Source: M3007 sp031398055 (GTDB lineage Bacteria > Bacteroidota > Bacteroidia > Chitinophagales > Saprospiraceae). From it: a stretch of DNA of 64,000 bases. The notes beneath the pieces were generated by a model. That model had not been told where the DNA came from and ran no database searches. It saw only the letters and a program-made list of their open reading frames with translations. Location of the stretch: contig JANNMS010000115.1 of assembly GCA_031398055.1 (NCBI GenBank), positions 1 to 64,000 of the forward strand, written 5' to 3'. Both the position numbers and the translations under genes were made by a program. How positions within the stretch are numbered: the stretch's first letter is position 1; every line of letters begins with the position of its first letter. Shown piece by piece: positions 26,838 through 36,700 of this stretch.

Positions 26838-27743
26838 TTGAAAACCGCCGGTTTTACCTTCATCCGAAATGCCTTGAAATTTGACTACCCGGTGGTCGAG
26901 GCAATCACTTCGATTTTGCCGATTTGCGATTATTTTTTGGTGGCCGTCGGGCGGTCGGACGACGAAACTTTGGATTTGATACGCAGCATCGGCGACCCGA
27001 AAATCCATATTTTGGAAACAGAGTGGGACGACAGTTTGCGGGCAGGCGGGCAAGTTTTGGCTGTCGAAACGAACAAGGCATTTGATGCGATTCCCGCTGA
27101 ATTTGACTGGTGTTTTTATATCCAAGCCGATGAATGTGTCCACGAAAATGATTTGCCGACGATTCAATCTGCCATGAAAAAATATCTCAACGACCCAAAA
27201 ACGGAAGGTTTGCTTTTCAATTACCTGCATTTTTACGGCTCGTTTGATTTTGTGGGAACGTCCCGGAGGTGGTATCGCCGCGAGGTTCGAATCATCAGAA
27301 ATGACAAAAAAATCCGCTCGTTCCGCGACGCGCAGGGTTTCAGGAAATTAGGTAAAAAATTGAAAGTCAGGCTGTTAGATGCAAATATCCATCATTACGG
27401 TTGGGTTCGGCACCCGGCGGCGCAGCAGCAAAAACAGTTGAATTTTAATAAACTTTGGCACTCGGACGAGGCCGCAAAATTACGCGTCGGCGACTCTGAA
27501 ATTTATAAATACAATGATTTGGAGCCGATAGAAAAATTTAAAGGCTTACACCCAAAAGCGATGTTACCGAGGATTGCCGCGGTGAATTGGCAATTTGAAA
27601 ATGACCCAACTTTTGTAAAATTAACTTTGAAGGAAAAGATAAGTTTTTGGATGGAAAAATATACGGGTTGGCGGGTTGGTGAATACAAAAACTATAAGTT
27701 AATTGGAGGTCGAAATTTATTTCGGCCCAAAAAGTCGAAATAA
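26838..27743 (+). CDS. Family 2 glycosyltransferase
   Basis: This 301-aa protein has the GT-A start KTAGFTFIRNALKFDYPVVEAI, the acidic stretch VGRSDDETL and the metal-binding DxD-like YIQADECVHEN. The block RRWYRREVRIIRND is typical of GT2 enzymes making polysaccharide or glycoprotein sugars. The first codon is TTG at 26838; no ATG lies at the expected position. The last codons (GGRNLFRPKKSK) are made by one arm of a strong inverted repeat that also ends the convergent helicase gene. Confidence 0.8.
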   Translation: MKTAGFTFIRNALKFDYPVVEAITSILPICDYFLVAVGRSDDETLDLIRSIGDPKIHILETEWDDSLRAGGQVLAVETNKAFDAIPAEFDWCFYIQADECVHENDLPTIQSAMKKYLNDPKTEGLLFNYLHFYGSFDFVGTSRRWYRREVRIIRNDKKIRSFRDAQGFRKLGKKLKVRLLDANIHHYGWVRHPAAQQQKQLNFNKLWHSDEAAKLRVGDSEIYKYNDLEPIEKFKGLHPKAMLPRIAAVNWQFENDPTFVKLTLKEKISFWMEKYTGWRVGEYKNYKLIGGRNLFRPKKSK

Positions 27744-27755
27744 ATTTCGACCTCC
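27705..27755. terminator. Perfect 20-bp inverted repeat between convergent genes
   Basis: Arms GGAGGTCGAAATTTATTTCG at 27705-27724 and its exact complement at 27736-27755, with an 11-bp loop. It contains the stop of the glycosyltransferase gene and lies just past the stop of the helicase gene, so it probably terminates both. Confidence 0.75.
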
Positions 27756-27761
27756 AAAACT

Positions 27762-30700
27762 TCAATAAAACGTCCCAACACTATATTTGTCTATAAAATC
27801 ACTGTACCGTTCATCATTTTTCAATAAATCTTCATTGCCCAAAACAACCACAAATTGGCGGGCGCGTGTCAATGCAACATTGAGTTTTCTATCTACATTA
27901 TCAGACGATAACGAAATAAGACTTGTCAATTGATAAACACTATTTACGCAAGTCGAAATAAGGATAATTTCACGCGCACCACCTTGATAACGTTCAACAG
28001 TATCAATTGTAAAATCATCCGGATTTTGCTCGACCGCCGCGAGCGATTGGCGAATTTGGGCAATTTGCGCGCGCCACGGCGTAATGATTCCCAAAGAATT
28101 TGGCGACCACGCCCGCCCATTTTCCAACCAAGTTTTTTGAAAAAAAGCGACCAGCCGCGCCACCATTTCGGCTTCCGGGCGGTGCGTTTTTTGGCCCGGC
28201 AGTGCGCCCTGCATCGCGCCCGTCGGCAGGAAAACGACCCGTTTTTCGGAAAATATTTTTTCAAAATTTTCAATCAAAAAATCTTCCGGCGTCGGAAAAT
28301 GCAGACCGTGCGGCACGGTTTGGCGGTGGTCATTTCCGGGCAATGTTTTTAAAAAATTATCGTAAAAATGGGCGTTCGGGAAATCCATGATTTCGAGGTG
28401 CATCCGGCCTTGATGGCTCAGCCGACCGACCGCCCAATCCCAATTTTCGGCAAGGCAACGACGGTACAATCTTTCAAAATACGAGTCCCGCAAATCGGTC
28501 AAATGGATGCTTTCAAAATCTGCGTCGCCCACCACTTTTGATTTTTCCGCAGGCTGCACCGTGATTGCCGGAAGTTGCCGGTGGTCGCCGATCAAAGTAA
28601 AATGATCGAAACGTGAAAGTAGCCCAAGCAATTGAGGTTCAAGTAGTTGCGATGCTTCGTCAACGACCAGCCGATGGAATTTTTTCAATTTTAAAGCCCC
28701 GTCGTTGGCCGCAAACGAGGCCACCGTGCCGACAAAAATCCGGTGTTTTTCCAAAATTTCCCGCAAATCCGACCGCCGTTTTGCCCCCGCAATTTTGACG
28801 TACAGCAATTGTTCGCGGAAATTTTCAGCCGTCGAAAACCGCGAACCGATGCGCAAATATTGCTCGCGGATGCCGTCGCCGATGCTGTCCAAGGCCTCGC
28901 AAATTTCGTCCACCGCCCGGTTTGTGTAGGCCAAAAGCAGGATGTTTTCGGTCGTGTTTTCGAGCCAATGTTTGGCCAGCGCGTGCAGCATGACCGAAGT
29001 TTTGCCCGTTCCCGGCGGGCCCCAGAGCAAAAAGTAGTCTTTGGAATGGATGATTTTTTGGAAAATTTCTTGCTGCTCGTCGGTCAGATTTGGCAAAATT
29101 TCCACCCGTTTTTCATCAAAAATTTCCCCTTTTTTCGGAGCCGTTTTTGCCAAAAGCAACGCCCGTTTTTCCGCCGGAGCCATCGCCCACTCGAACAAAC
29201 TGCGGTGCATATTTTGAAAACCCGACTCCATAAAATCAGGTTCGAGGTTCCAATATCCTTCGGTTTGGAACGGGTTCCGGTTGAACTGCCGGAACCGCAA
29301 ATGCACCCGCACCTCGTCTTTCGACAGCCCGACGATGGTGCATTTTATCACTTGATTGTCCAAAACGGTGCCGTTTTCAGACTCCGCCGGATACAAAACC
29401 GCGATGTCGCCGACCCGAAAATTGGCCAAGGGATTAGTCTTTTCCGTCTTTTTAAAAATGATAATCGGTTCGGACGTATCTGCCTGATTTTCAATGATTT
29501 CGAGGTGGCTGAGGATGCAAAAACCTTCCTCTTTTTTCTGAAAATCGTTGCGCCAAAGTGCAGCATTTCCGTTCGAAAACTCGGTATCGTCCTCGCCCGT
29601 TTTTGCCAAAATCTGCTCGCGGGCAATGAACCCGGCGAAGGCATTGAAATATTTTTTTTCGAGCCGCGAAAGTTCGTGGTACGTTTTTTCAAACAATCCA
29701 TAATCGCGCGCCAAAAAACCCGCCGCGCCCGCCGTTTTTATCTGCAAAAACATCGGTACGATTTCTTCGCCGGGCTGAATATTTGCCAAACGGCGTTCGA
29801 TGGAAACGAGTTGGTTGCGCACGTTCAAGGCTTCCCACTGCTCGGAAAGCACGGTCGGCGCGAACCGGAGTTGGCTCAATTCCTGACCCGAATACAAAAT
29901 GTATTTCGCCGGGTCGAGCCGCGCCCCAAACACCGATTTTACCAACAAATCGTACAGCAAAGTTTGGGTAAAATGACTCCGCGAAATACCGTAACTGTTT
30001 GGTTTATAGACACTTCCGCCTTTCAACTCGACGATGGCGGCTTTGTCATCTTTTTTAAAAAACAGGTCGAGCCGACCCTGCAAACCCATTTTTTCGGAGT
30101 AAAAAGTAGGTTCCAAAAAGCAGTGCGCCGGGTCAATTCCCTCTTTTTCAAAGCCCTTGCCGAGGGTCATCATTTTCAAAGTTTGAAAATGCCGCTGCGA
30201 TTTGTCGGTGATTTCCTTGACTTCGGCATCCGACATCGGCGCGAAAACGAACGGATAAATTTGAAAAATTTCCAAAATCAGCGTCCGCCAATCGGCCTCC
30301 GGTTCGTTCAAAAGTCGGTCGAGAAAATGGTTGGCGATGTTCCCAATCAGCAGCGCGGGCGTGGTTTCGAAGGGCAAAAACTTTTTCGCCAAATAATAAA
30401 GCGGCTCAGTTCCCGTGTCCTTGAAACACTCGGAAATCGCCGAAACGTCCACCAAAAAATCGGGTTCGATGACAAAAGCACGCGGGCGATATTCGCCGTG
30501 CCGGTCAATATCAACATCCAAAAGGCTCAAAATGACGGGAAATCCGAACGTTTTTCGGATGGATTGGACGGAGCGGTTGAAATTTTCGTTGCGGTCAGTG
30601 ATGTTGTAGCGCACGCGGACGGGGCGTTCGGGCTGCTCTTCGTCGAGGCAAATCAGGCAAAAATTGTCGGCATCGTCGGCGACGGCGACGACTCGCGCAC

Positions 30701-31178
30701 GGTTTTTATAGTCCCAAATTTCGGGCGATTCGAACTCAAAATCCGTTCCAACTTGCAGTAAATCAACAACTTCCATCGGCATGGCGACTCCGGTAAAAAC
30801 CAAAATGGACTCTGCCACTGCACGAAAACCGAGTTGCAAATCGCGGTCGCGCACCGCTGCGTCGTCGGACTGGATTCTGATTTTTGTGGAAATTTTTCTA
30901 AAAAAATGCACCGTCCGCAGCGTCTCAGGTTGAAAATTGAACTTGTGTCCGGCGTAACTTATCCTTGCAAAAAGTGTGGTAAACGCAAGGTTTTCTTTTT
31001 CTGTCGCTGCGAAAAAAATGCGGTTGAGCAGGTCGGCGAGTGCCAATATTTTTGCGCGGCTCGACCAATCTGGGTGGTGAGCGATTTTTAAAATTTCTAC
31101 GTAAAGATTGGGCGCGATGGTTGGATTTAGCACGGGGCGAAGTTCAAATTTTTCGACGGAAAAGGAGTTCGCGCCCAC
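27762..31178 (-). CDS. Dna2-like fused PD-(D/E)XK nuclease and superfamily 1 helicase
   Basis: This 1138-aa protein has an N-terminal RecB-type nuclease: H284, D371 in GLQGRLD, and E384-x-K386 in VELK, with a later QTLLYDLL. A C-terminal SF1 helicase follows: Walker A GPPGTGKT near 720-727, DEAS at 840-843, GDHRQLPA, and a UvrD/Dna2-like motif near the end (TVERYQGGAREIIL). The order nuclease then helicase is that of Dna2. Eukaryotic Dna2 has a four-cysteine iron-sulfur cluster around the nuclease; I do not see that set here. A role in recombination or replication-fork repair is inferred. The start is GTG at 31178. Confidence 0.85.
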   Translation of the reverse strand: MGANSFSVEKFELRPVLNPTIAPNLYVEILKIAHHPDWSSRAKILALADLLNRIFFAATEKENLAFTTLFARISYAGHKFNFQPETLRTVHFFRKISTKIRIQSDDAAVRDRDLQLGFRAVAESILVFTGVAMPMEVVDLLQVGTDFEFESPEIWDYKNRARVVAVADDADNFCLICLDEEQPERPVRVRYNITDRNENFNRSVQSIRKTFGFPVILSLLDVDIDRHGEYRPRAFVIEPDFLVDVSAISECFKDTGTEPLYYLAKKFLPFETTPALLIGNIANHFLDRLLNEPEADWRTLILEIFQIYPFVFAPMSDAEVKEITDKSQRHFQTLKMMTLGKGFEKEGIDPAHCFLEPTFYSEKMGLQGRLDLFFKKDDKAAIVELKGGSVYKPNSYGISRSHFTQTLLYDLLVKSVFGARLDPAKYILYSGQELSQLRFAPTVLSEQWEALNVRNQLVSIERRLANIQPGEEIVPMFLQIKTAGAAGFLARDYGLFEKTYHELSRLEKKYFNAFAGFIAREQILAKTGEDDTEFSNGNAALWRNDFQKKEEGFCILSHLEIIENQADTSEPIIIFKKTEKTNPLANFRVGDIAVLYPAESENGTVLDNQVIKCTIVGLSKDEVRVHLRFRQFNRNPFQTEGYWNLEPDFMESGFQNMHRSLFEWAMAPAEKRALLLAKTAPKKGEIFDEKRVEILPNLTDEQQEIFQKIIHSKDYFLLWGPPGTGKTSVMLHALAKHWLENTTENILLLAYTNRAVDEICEALDSIGDGIREQYLRIGSRFSTAENFREQLLYVKIAGAKRRSDLREILEKHRIFVGTVASFAANDGALKLKKFHRLVVDEASQLLEPQLLGLLSRFDHFTLIGDHRQLPAITVQPAEKSKVVGDADFESIHLTDLRDSYFERLYRRCLAENWDWAVGRLSHQGRMHLEIMDFPNAHFYDNFLKTLPGNDHRQTVPHGLHFPTPEDFLIENFEKIFSEKRVVFLPTGAMQGALPGQKTHRPEAEMVARLVAFFQKTWLENGRAWSPNSLGIITPWRAQIAQIRQSLAAVEQNPDDFTIDTVERYQGGAREIILISTCVNSVYQLTSLISLSSDNVDRKLNVALTRARQFVVVLGNEDLLKNDERYSDFIDKYSVGTFY

Positions 31179-31208
31179 GATTTTTTAAAATCGGCAAGGC
31201 CATTTTTC

Positions 31209-32051
31209 CTATTCATTTTTAAAGTCGTCAATAATTTTTGCCACTTTTTCAGTTGTAATTTTCAGTGCTTTGGCGATGTTTTCTTGGGTTACACCAATTT
31301 CATAAAACCCAATCACAGCGTTAATAATTGTATCTTCTTTTCCAATTTGAACTGCTTTTTCTAATCTGCCTCTTTCATCTTGTTCCCGCATCGCGGCATA
31401 ATTATAGGCATCTAATTCTTCTTTTGTCCAAGTGTTTTTATTAGCATATTCATAAGCCTCTTTAAGACCTTCGTCATCTATATTTTCAGGAATAACTTCT
31501 ATGTTTTCGGCTTCTTTTATGAAGTAAATCCATTTATCCGTAACGTTATCCAAATCATCTGGCTGTTTTAAAAATTTAGGCAATTCAATAAAGTAAAAAT
31601 TCATATCCTTAATTATCTGCTCGCCTGTTTTTACATTACAAATCGTGTGGTGAGATAGATATTCTGAACCAAGAGTGAATTTAAAATCAAAAATACCGAT
31701 AAAAATAACTGGGTTCAATTCTGTATATTTTTCCCCACTAACTATTTGTTGACTGTACTCTTTACTTGTGTAATACAATAACCGTTTATCCATTCCAATT
31801 ATATCCGCGACTTGCATTTCCACTATAAAAGTATTGTCGTTTTTATCCTTTGCTTTAATATCAATTATAGAGGCTTTTAAGTTCGGCAAAATGGGCATTT
31901 GATAAGGATTGCTTATCGAAATATCATCAATTCTCTTTTTGCCTTCCAAATGCATGACTGCATTTAAAAAGGAAATTATAATTACCTTTTTGTTTTCGTC
32001 CCCGAAAATTTTGCGAAAGGCAACGTCATTCTTGATATCTACAAATTTCAT
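31209..32051 (-). CDS. Rpn-family PD-(D/E)XK nuclease
   Basis: This 280-aa protein matches the Rpn/transposase-like PD-(D/E)XK family: MKFVDIKNDVAFRKIFGDE at the start, ASIIDIKAKDKNDNTFIVEMQV (D...EMQ) as the active-site stretch, and the C-terminal IAKALKITTEKVAKII helix. RpnA-type proteins promote recombination and are often multicopy or mobile. No ends or partner genes of a mobile element are visible here. ATG at 32051 is chosen because family members begin MKFVDIKNDVAF. Confidence 0.8.
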   Translation of the reverse strand: MKFVDIKNDVAFRKIFGDENKKVIIISFLNAVMHLEGKKRIDDISISNPYQMPILPNLKASIIDIKAKDKNDNTFIVEMQVADIIGMDKRLLYYTSKEYSQQIVSGEKYTELNPVIFIGIFDFKFTLGSEYLSHHTICNVKTGEQIIKDMNFYFIELPKFLKQPDDLDNVTDKWIYFIKEAENIEVIPENIDDEGLKEAYEYANKNTWTKEELDAYNYAAMREQDERGRLEKAVQIGKEDTIINAVIGFYEIGVTQENIAKALKITTEKVAKIIDDFKNE

Positions 32052-32124
32052 TTGAAAATTTTGGATAAAGATATAGAACAAGGCCGTTTTTTCATGGGAA
32101 AATCGGCTTCCCAATGAAAAACAA

Positions 32125-32159
32125 AGGCGCAAACTGTTGACCATCAACAATTTGCGCCT
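32125..32159 (-). terminator. Hairpin terminator, copy A
   Basis: Arms AGGCGCAAACTGTTGA/TCAACAATTTGCGCCT with a CCA loop (one mismatch), T-run on the minus strand. It follows the nucleotidyltransferase pair and is almost the same as the hairpin at 33054. Confidence 0.8.
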
Positions 32160-32190
32160 AATTTTTTATTCTAAAAATTCAAACAAAATT

Positions 32191-32508
32191 TTAAGCCATC
32201 GCCACCAGCCGGTCAACTTCTTGCATACTTGATTTTAAAATCTGCGGCAATGGTTCCGATTTTTTTTCCTGTTTTGAAAGATAAGTGGTCAACCGAAAAA
32301 CAAATGCATCAATTTTATTGAAGGGAATGCCCGACCGCAGCAATTCGATAATCAAGTCTTTTATTAATTCACTTTTGGTGTGCTGATATTGAAATCGCAT
32401 GATTTCGCCCATTTCATCATTCCAAGATTGCATGGCATTCAATTCGGCATCAAAATGTTTGAGGTCGTGAACGATGCCGGTTATTTTATCTAACGAAGTA
32501 TTATTCAT
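32191..32508 (-). CDS. Small helical protein of unknown function
   Basis: This 105-aa product is mostly charged and likely helical, with no membrane segment. It starts at ATG 32508, overlapping the end of the nucleotidyltransferase-like gene by eight bases. A possible partner role in a toxin-antitoxin-like pair is inferred from this overlap; no HEPN catalytic motif (RxxxxH) is visible. Confidence 0.55.
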   Translation of the reverse strand: MNNTSLDKITGIVHDLKHFDAELNAMQSWNDEMGEIMRFQYQHTKSELIKDLIIELLRSGIPFNKIDAFVFRLTTYLSKQEKKSEPLPQILKSSMQEVDRLVAMA

Positions 32509-32986
32509 TGAAAAAATTGATTTTAATGATGCCTTTTGGCAAAACAACATTGTTTCGGTCGGGTCTCGAAAAGCCATATAATTTTAACCATTCAGATTCC
32601 CGTTTTTTACATTCTTCAAAATAACGATGATTCCATTTGGCAATTGGGCAAAAAGACGTGTCCAAATTGAGCCTGCTTTTTGCCATAGATTTCAACAAAT
32701 GTAGCGGTGCTGCCTTTTTCACCAATAAATCGTAAGGCAAAAAAGTGACGCAATCAATATCGCCGGGCAATTCTTTTTGGGTAATGAAACTGCCTGCAAT
32801 CCATTGAAAAAAAGGAAAACCAAAGGTTTTTTTAACTTCTTCCAAAAAAACAAGGTAGTTTTTAAACAACGCCCGACGGTGAATTTTGTCTGCCAAACCG
32901 TCCACAAAATTAGCCTGAAATTCTGTCAAAGACAATTCTGAAACTGAATATGGTTGAAGATGACCGTGTTCGTCAAATTTTATCAT
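32501..32986 (-). CDS. Nucleotidyltransferase-like protein (DUF6932-type)
   Basis: This 161-aa product contains GSFITQKELPGDIDCV near residue 65, resembling the GS...DxD core of minimal nucleotidyltransferases. Upstream is a helical N-terminal half (FVDGLADKIHRRALFKNY). This fits DUF6932-like sequences. Whether it transfers nucleotides is not known. It is followed in the operon by a small helical protein. Confidence 0.6.
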   Translation of the reverse strand: MIKFDEHGHLQPYSVSELSLTEFQANFVDGLADKIHRRALFKNYLVFLEEVKKTFGFPFFQWIAGSFITQKELPGDIDCVTFLPYDLLVKKAAPLHLLKSMAKSRLNLDTSFCPIAKWNHRYFEECKKRESEWLKLYGFSRPDRNNVVLPKGIIKINFFNE

Positions 32987-33053
32987 AGAAAAGTGTTTGC
33001 GGCGAAGGTATGTTGTTTAACTAAAAAAAGGTAGTTTGCTAAATTAAAAACAA

Positions 33054-33088
33054 AGGCGCAAACTGTTGACCCTCAACAATTTGCGCCT
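33054..33088 (-). terminator. Hairpin terminator, copy B
   Basis: The same 16-bp arms as the copy at 32125, differing mainly in the loop (CCC). It lies just past the stop of the membrane protein gene at 33119. Confidence 0.8.
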
Positions 33089-33118
33089 AATTTTTTCACA
33101 TCAAAACCCCACAAAACC

Positions 33119-33556
33119 TCACGCCTTCCTCAAATTCACCTCCACCAGTCGCGTCAAAATATACGACCCAACCAAAGTCACCACAATCCCTTCCGTCAGG
33201 ATAAAAAGGCTCACCGTGAACGGGCGGAGGTATTCGCCAACTTGCGAATTTTGGCGGATGGTTTCCATCAAAGTCGGGTTGAAAGACAGGAAAAAATTCA
33301 TAAAAAGTATAAAACCACCCACGCCAATCGCCGACGCGCCCGCGGCTTGCAAAACGCCCGACATGTAATCGCCAAATTTTTCGGGATGGCGCAAATAGTA
33401 TGCTTGGATGACTTGGTACATGCAGAAAAAGTGGATAATTCCGTTAAAAACACGGAGTTCGCTGCGGTGACCGAAGCCCAAAAAGAACATCAGCAGGAAA
33501 AAAGAAACAAATCCTGCAAACATCCAAAGACCCATTTTTACTGGAAATTGTAGCAT
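33119..33556 (-). CDS. Four-segment membrane protein
   Basis: This 145-aa product has four hydrophobic segments (GLWMFAGFVSFFLLMFFLGF, VFNGIIHFFCMYQVIQAYY, ASAIGVGGFILFMNFFL, LFILTEGIVVTLVGSYIL). The layout resembles DUF4199-type proteins of Bacteroidota. ATG at 33556 is chosen; the upstream part of the long frame is not hydrophobic and not family-like. Function unknown. Confidence 0.7.
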   Translation of the reverse strand: MLQFPVKMGLWMFAGFVSFFLLMFFLGFGHRSELRVFNGIIHFFCMYQVIQAYYLRHPEKFGDYMSGVLQAAGASAIGVGGFILFMNFFLSFNPTLMETIRQNSQVGEYLRPFTVSLFILTEGIVVTLVGSYILTRLVEVNLRKA

Positions 33557-33753
33557 AAAATTCGGATTTATTTGATGAACAATATTGATTGTCGCTGTGC
33601 TGCCCAAATTTAGGCAAATTTTCACGAGAATTGAAAATCTCGCCGCCAACATTTTCGCCTGCCGTTTTTCTTTTTGGTTCTTGCTACTTTTGACCCACTT
33701 TTCATCCTAAAAATTCATCATTTATCAATCAGAATTCATCACTCCCGATTACC

Positions 33754-36700
33754 GTGATTTCCGCCGGGGCGGGCAGCGGCAAAACCTATTCTTTGACCCA
33801 ACGGATGGTTGCGATGCTCGGACAAGGCGTCCGTCCGGCGGGCATCATCGCCACCACTTTTACCAAAAAAGCAGCCGCCGAATTGCAAGAACGTGTCCGC
33901 GTCCGGCTGCTCGAAGAAGGCCTCTCCGCCGAAGCCAACGAACTCGGCGAGGCATTGATTGGCACGGTGCACAGCATCGGGACGCGGCTTTTGCAGCGGT
34001 TTGCGTTCGAGGCGGGCGTTTCGCCGCTCGTCGAAATCATCGCGGAGGGCGACAGCGACCGGATGTTCAACGAGTCGCTTTCGCAGGCACTTTCCGAAAA
34101 CCGGATTGAAACGCTCAACCGGCTCGCCGACCGGCTCGGTCTTTCCAAAAAAAAACAGGCCGACGACGAAGGCTACGACTGGCGAAAAACCATCCACGAA
34201 ATCACCGACGTGGCGCGGGCGAACAATTTTTCGATAGAAATTTTGCAAAAAAGCAAGCAGTTGTCGTGGTCAACTTTTGCCCGTTTTTTGCCAGCGGCGA
34301 CTGAAATTGATGAAATAACTTGGAACAACCGCCTGCTCGCGCACCTCGACCAAACCGTCGCCGCGCTCGAATCGCAAGAAATTGACGGCACAAAAACCAC
34401 GAAAGATGCCGCCGCCGAACTCGCCGTTTTGGCCAACCAACTTCGCTACCGGGGCGAGTTGAACTGGTACGAATGGGTGAAAATCGGAAAATTAAAGGTC
34501 GGCGCGAAAAGCCGCGACCTGTTCGAGGAACTCCAAAATTTTGCCCAAAGCCACCTCGAACACGCTGGTTTTCAGGCAGATATAAAAAATTTCATCGAAA
34601 TCATTTTTGACATTTCGATGGACGCGCTCCGCGAATTTGAACAATACAAAAAAAAACGTGGCCTGATTGATTACACCGACATGGAAACGCAGGTCAGCCG
34701 CCTGCTCCGCTCGCCGGAAGTCCGCGAAACGCTCCGGGCGGAACTCGATTTGCTGCTGGTTGACGAATTTCAGGACACCTCGCCCATCCAACTCGACATT
34801 TTTTTGCAACTCAGCCGATTGGCCAAACACTCGATTTGGGTCGGCGACCCGAAGCAGTCCATTTATGGTTTTCGCGGCGCGGAACCTGCTTTGATGCAGG
34901 CGATTATCGAAAAAACCGGCGGCGTGCGGCCTGAAAATATTTTGGGCAAAAGTTGGCGCAGCCGCGAGGACATCGTTCGCGCAGTCAACTCTATTTTTGA
35001 AAAAGCATTTCCAAAATTGCCAGCCGAGCAGGTCGTTTTGGAACCCGTCCGAACGAAAATAAAAGAGCCCGATGGCGCACCGCTCGCCCTCGTGCATTGG
35101 CATTTCAAAAGCGAATTGGACGAAAAAAAAGTGCCCGGCGCTCCGTGGATGGAAAATTGCATCGCTACGCAAATCGGCGTTTTGATCGAACGCGGCCTGC
35201 CCATCATTCCAAAAGGTGAAAAAAAGTGGCGGAACGTGGTCGCGGGCGACGTCGCGGTGCTTTGCCGGAGCAATCAGGCCTGTTTGAAAATGGCGGAGGC
35301 GATTCACCGCGCCGGTTTGAAAGCCTCGATTGCCCGCGCCGGACTGCTCGAAACGCGCGAGGCGCGGCTGATTTTGGCCTGCCTAAAATTTTTGCTCAAC
35401 CCGTCCGACGCGCTTTCGATTGCCGAAATCAGGTTGCTGGCCTCCGGCGAAAGTTTGGAAAACATGGTCAACGACCGCCTCGATTGGCTCGAAAAAAGGA
35501 GAGAAAGTGAGAATCGTGAGAGCGAAGAGAGTGGTGAGAATCCCGGAATGCAGCGGAACGCACCGCCCGAACGCTGGTCGTCGGACAATGATTTTGTCAA
35601 AAAATTGATAGAAATCCGCCCGACGATCGTGGATTTGTCGGCTTCCGAAATCCTCGGGTTGCTGCTCGACGAACTGGATTTGCGGCGCATCGTCGTCTCG
35701 CTCGGCCACCCGGCGCAGCGGCTCGACAACCTCGACATGCTCCGAAAATACACTTTCGAATATGAAGATGCTTGCACTCGATTGCATTCTGCGGCGACGC
35801 TCGGCGGTTTTTTGCTGTGGCTCGATGCCCTCGGTCGAGCCGAAAAAGACATGCAGGGCAGTGGCGAAAGCCCTGATTCTGTGCGGGTTATGACTTACCA
35901 CAAGTCAAAAGGGTTGGAATTTCCGGTGACGATTTGCCATGATTTGGGCGGCGATTTGAAAGAAAAAGTGTGGGGCACGAACCTCGTGGCCGAGTCCGAC
36001 GAGGTGGATCTCGAAAATATTTTGGGCAACCGCTGGCTGCGTTTTTGGGTAAATCCCTACGCCGACCAAGTGAAAAACACGCCACTTTTGGAAGAAATGC
36101 AGGCCAGTCCGGAATGGTCGGCGGCCACGATTTCGGCGATGGAAGAAGAGGCGCGGCTGCTGTACGTTGGCCTGACGCGGGCGCGTGACTACCTTGTTTT
36201 TCCGACAAATATTAAACCTGCAAAATGGCTGAACCGCGTTTTCAATCACGGCGACGGCGACGTGCCGACCCTCGACCCGAACTCGCAGGAGACGCCTTTT
36301 TATTTTGGGACGCAACTTTTGAACATCGCAACGGAGGTCATTTTCAATCCAAAAGATTTTCCGACGGCCACCCAAATTTCGGCTTCCGTGAAATTCCACG
36401 CCGACCGCTCCGGCAAACGTGTCCACAAATTGCACCGCGTCGAAACGATGATGCCGCCGCCCGGCTGGGACAAAAAATTTGGGACACCGGAAGTTTTTGA
36501 CGAGCCGCTCGACGCGGGGGTGGAGCATCAAACGGGGCTGCACCATGCCTTGATTTCCATTTTTTTGGCAGATAATCTGAAATATCCAGCCGACGAACGG
36601 CTCTCGCTGGCTCGCCAACAATTGCAAATCCGCAGCGTCCCGACCGTCCCGGAGGAAAAATCTGGTTTCGACCCCGCCCGCGCCGCCCGGCAATCGGAGC

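Noticed and set aside
28743..30761. 672-codon plus-strand frame opposite the Dna2-like gene
   Set aside because: The minus strand has nuclease and helicase motifs in order; the plus frame shows none.
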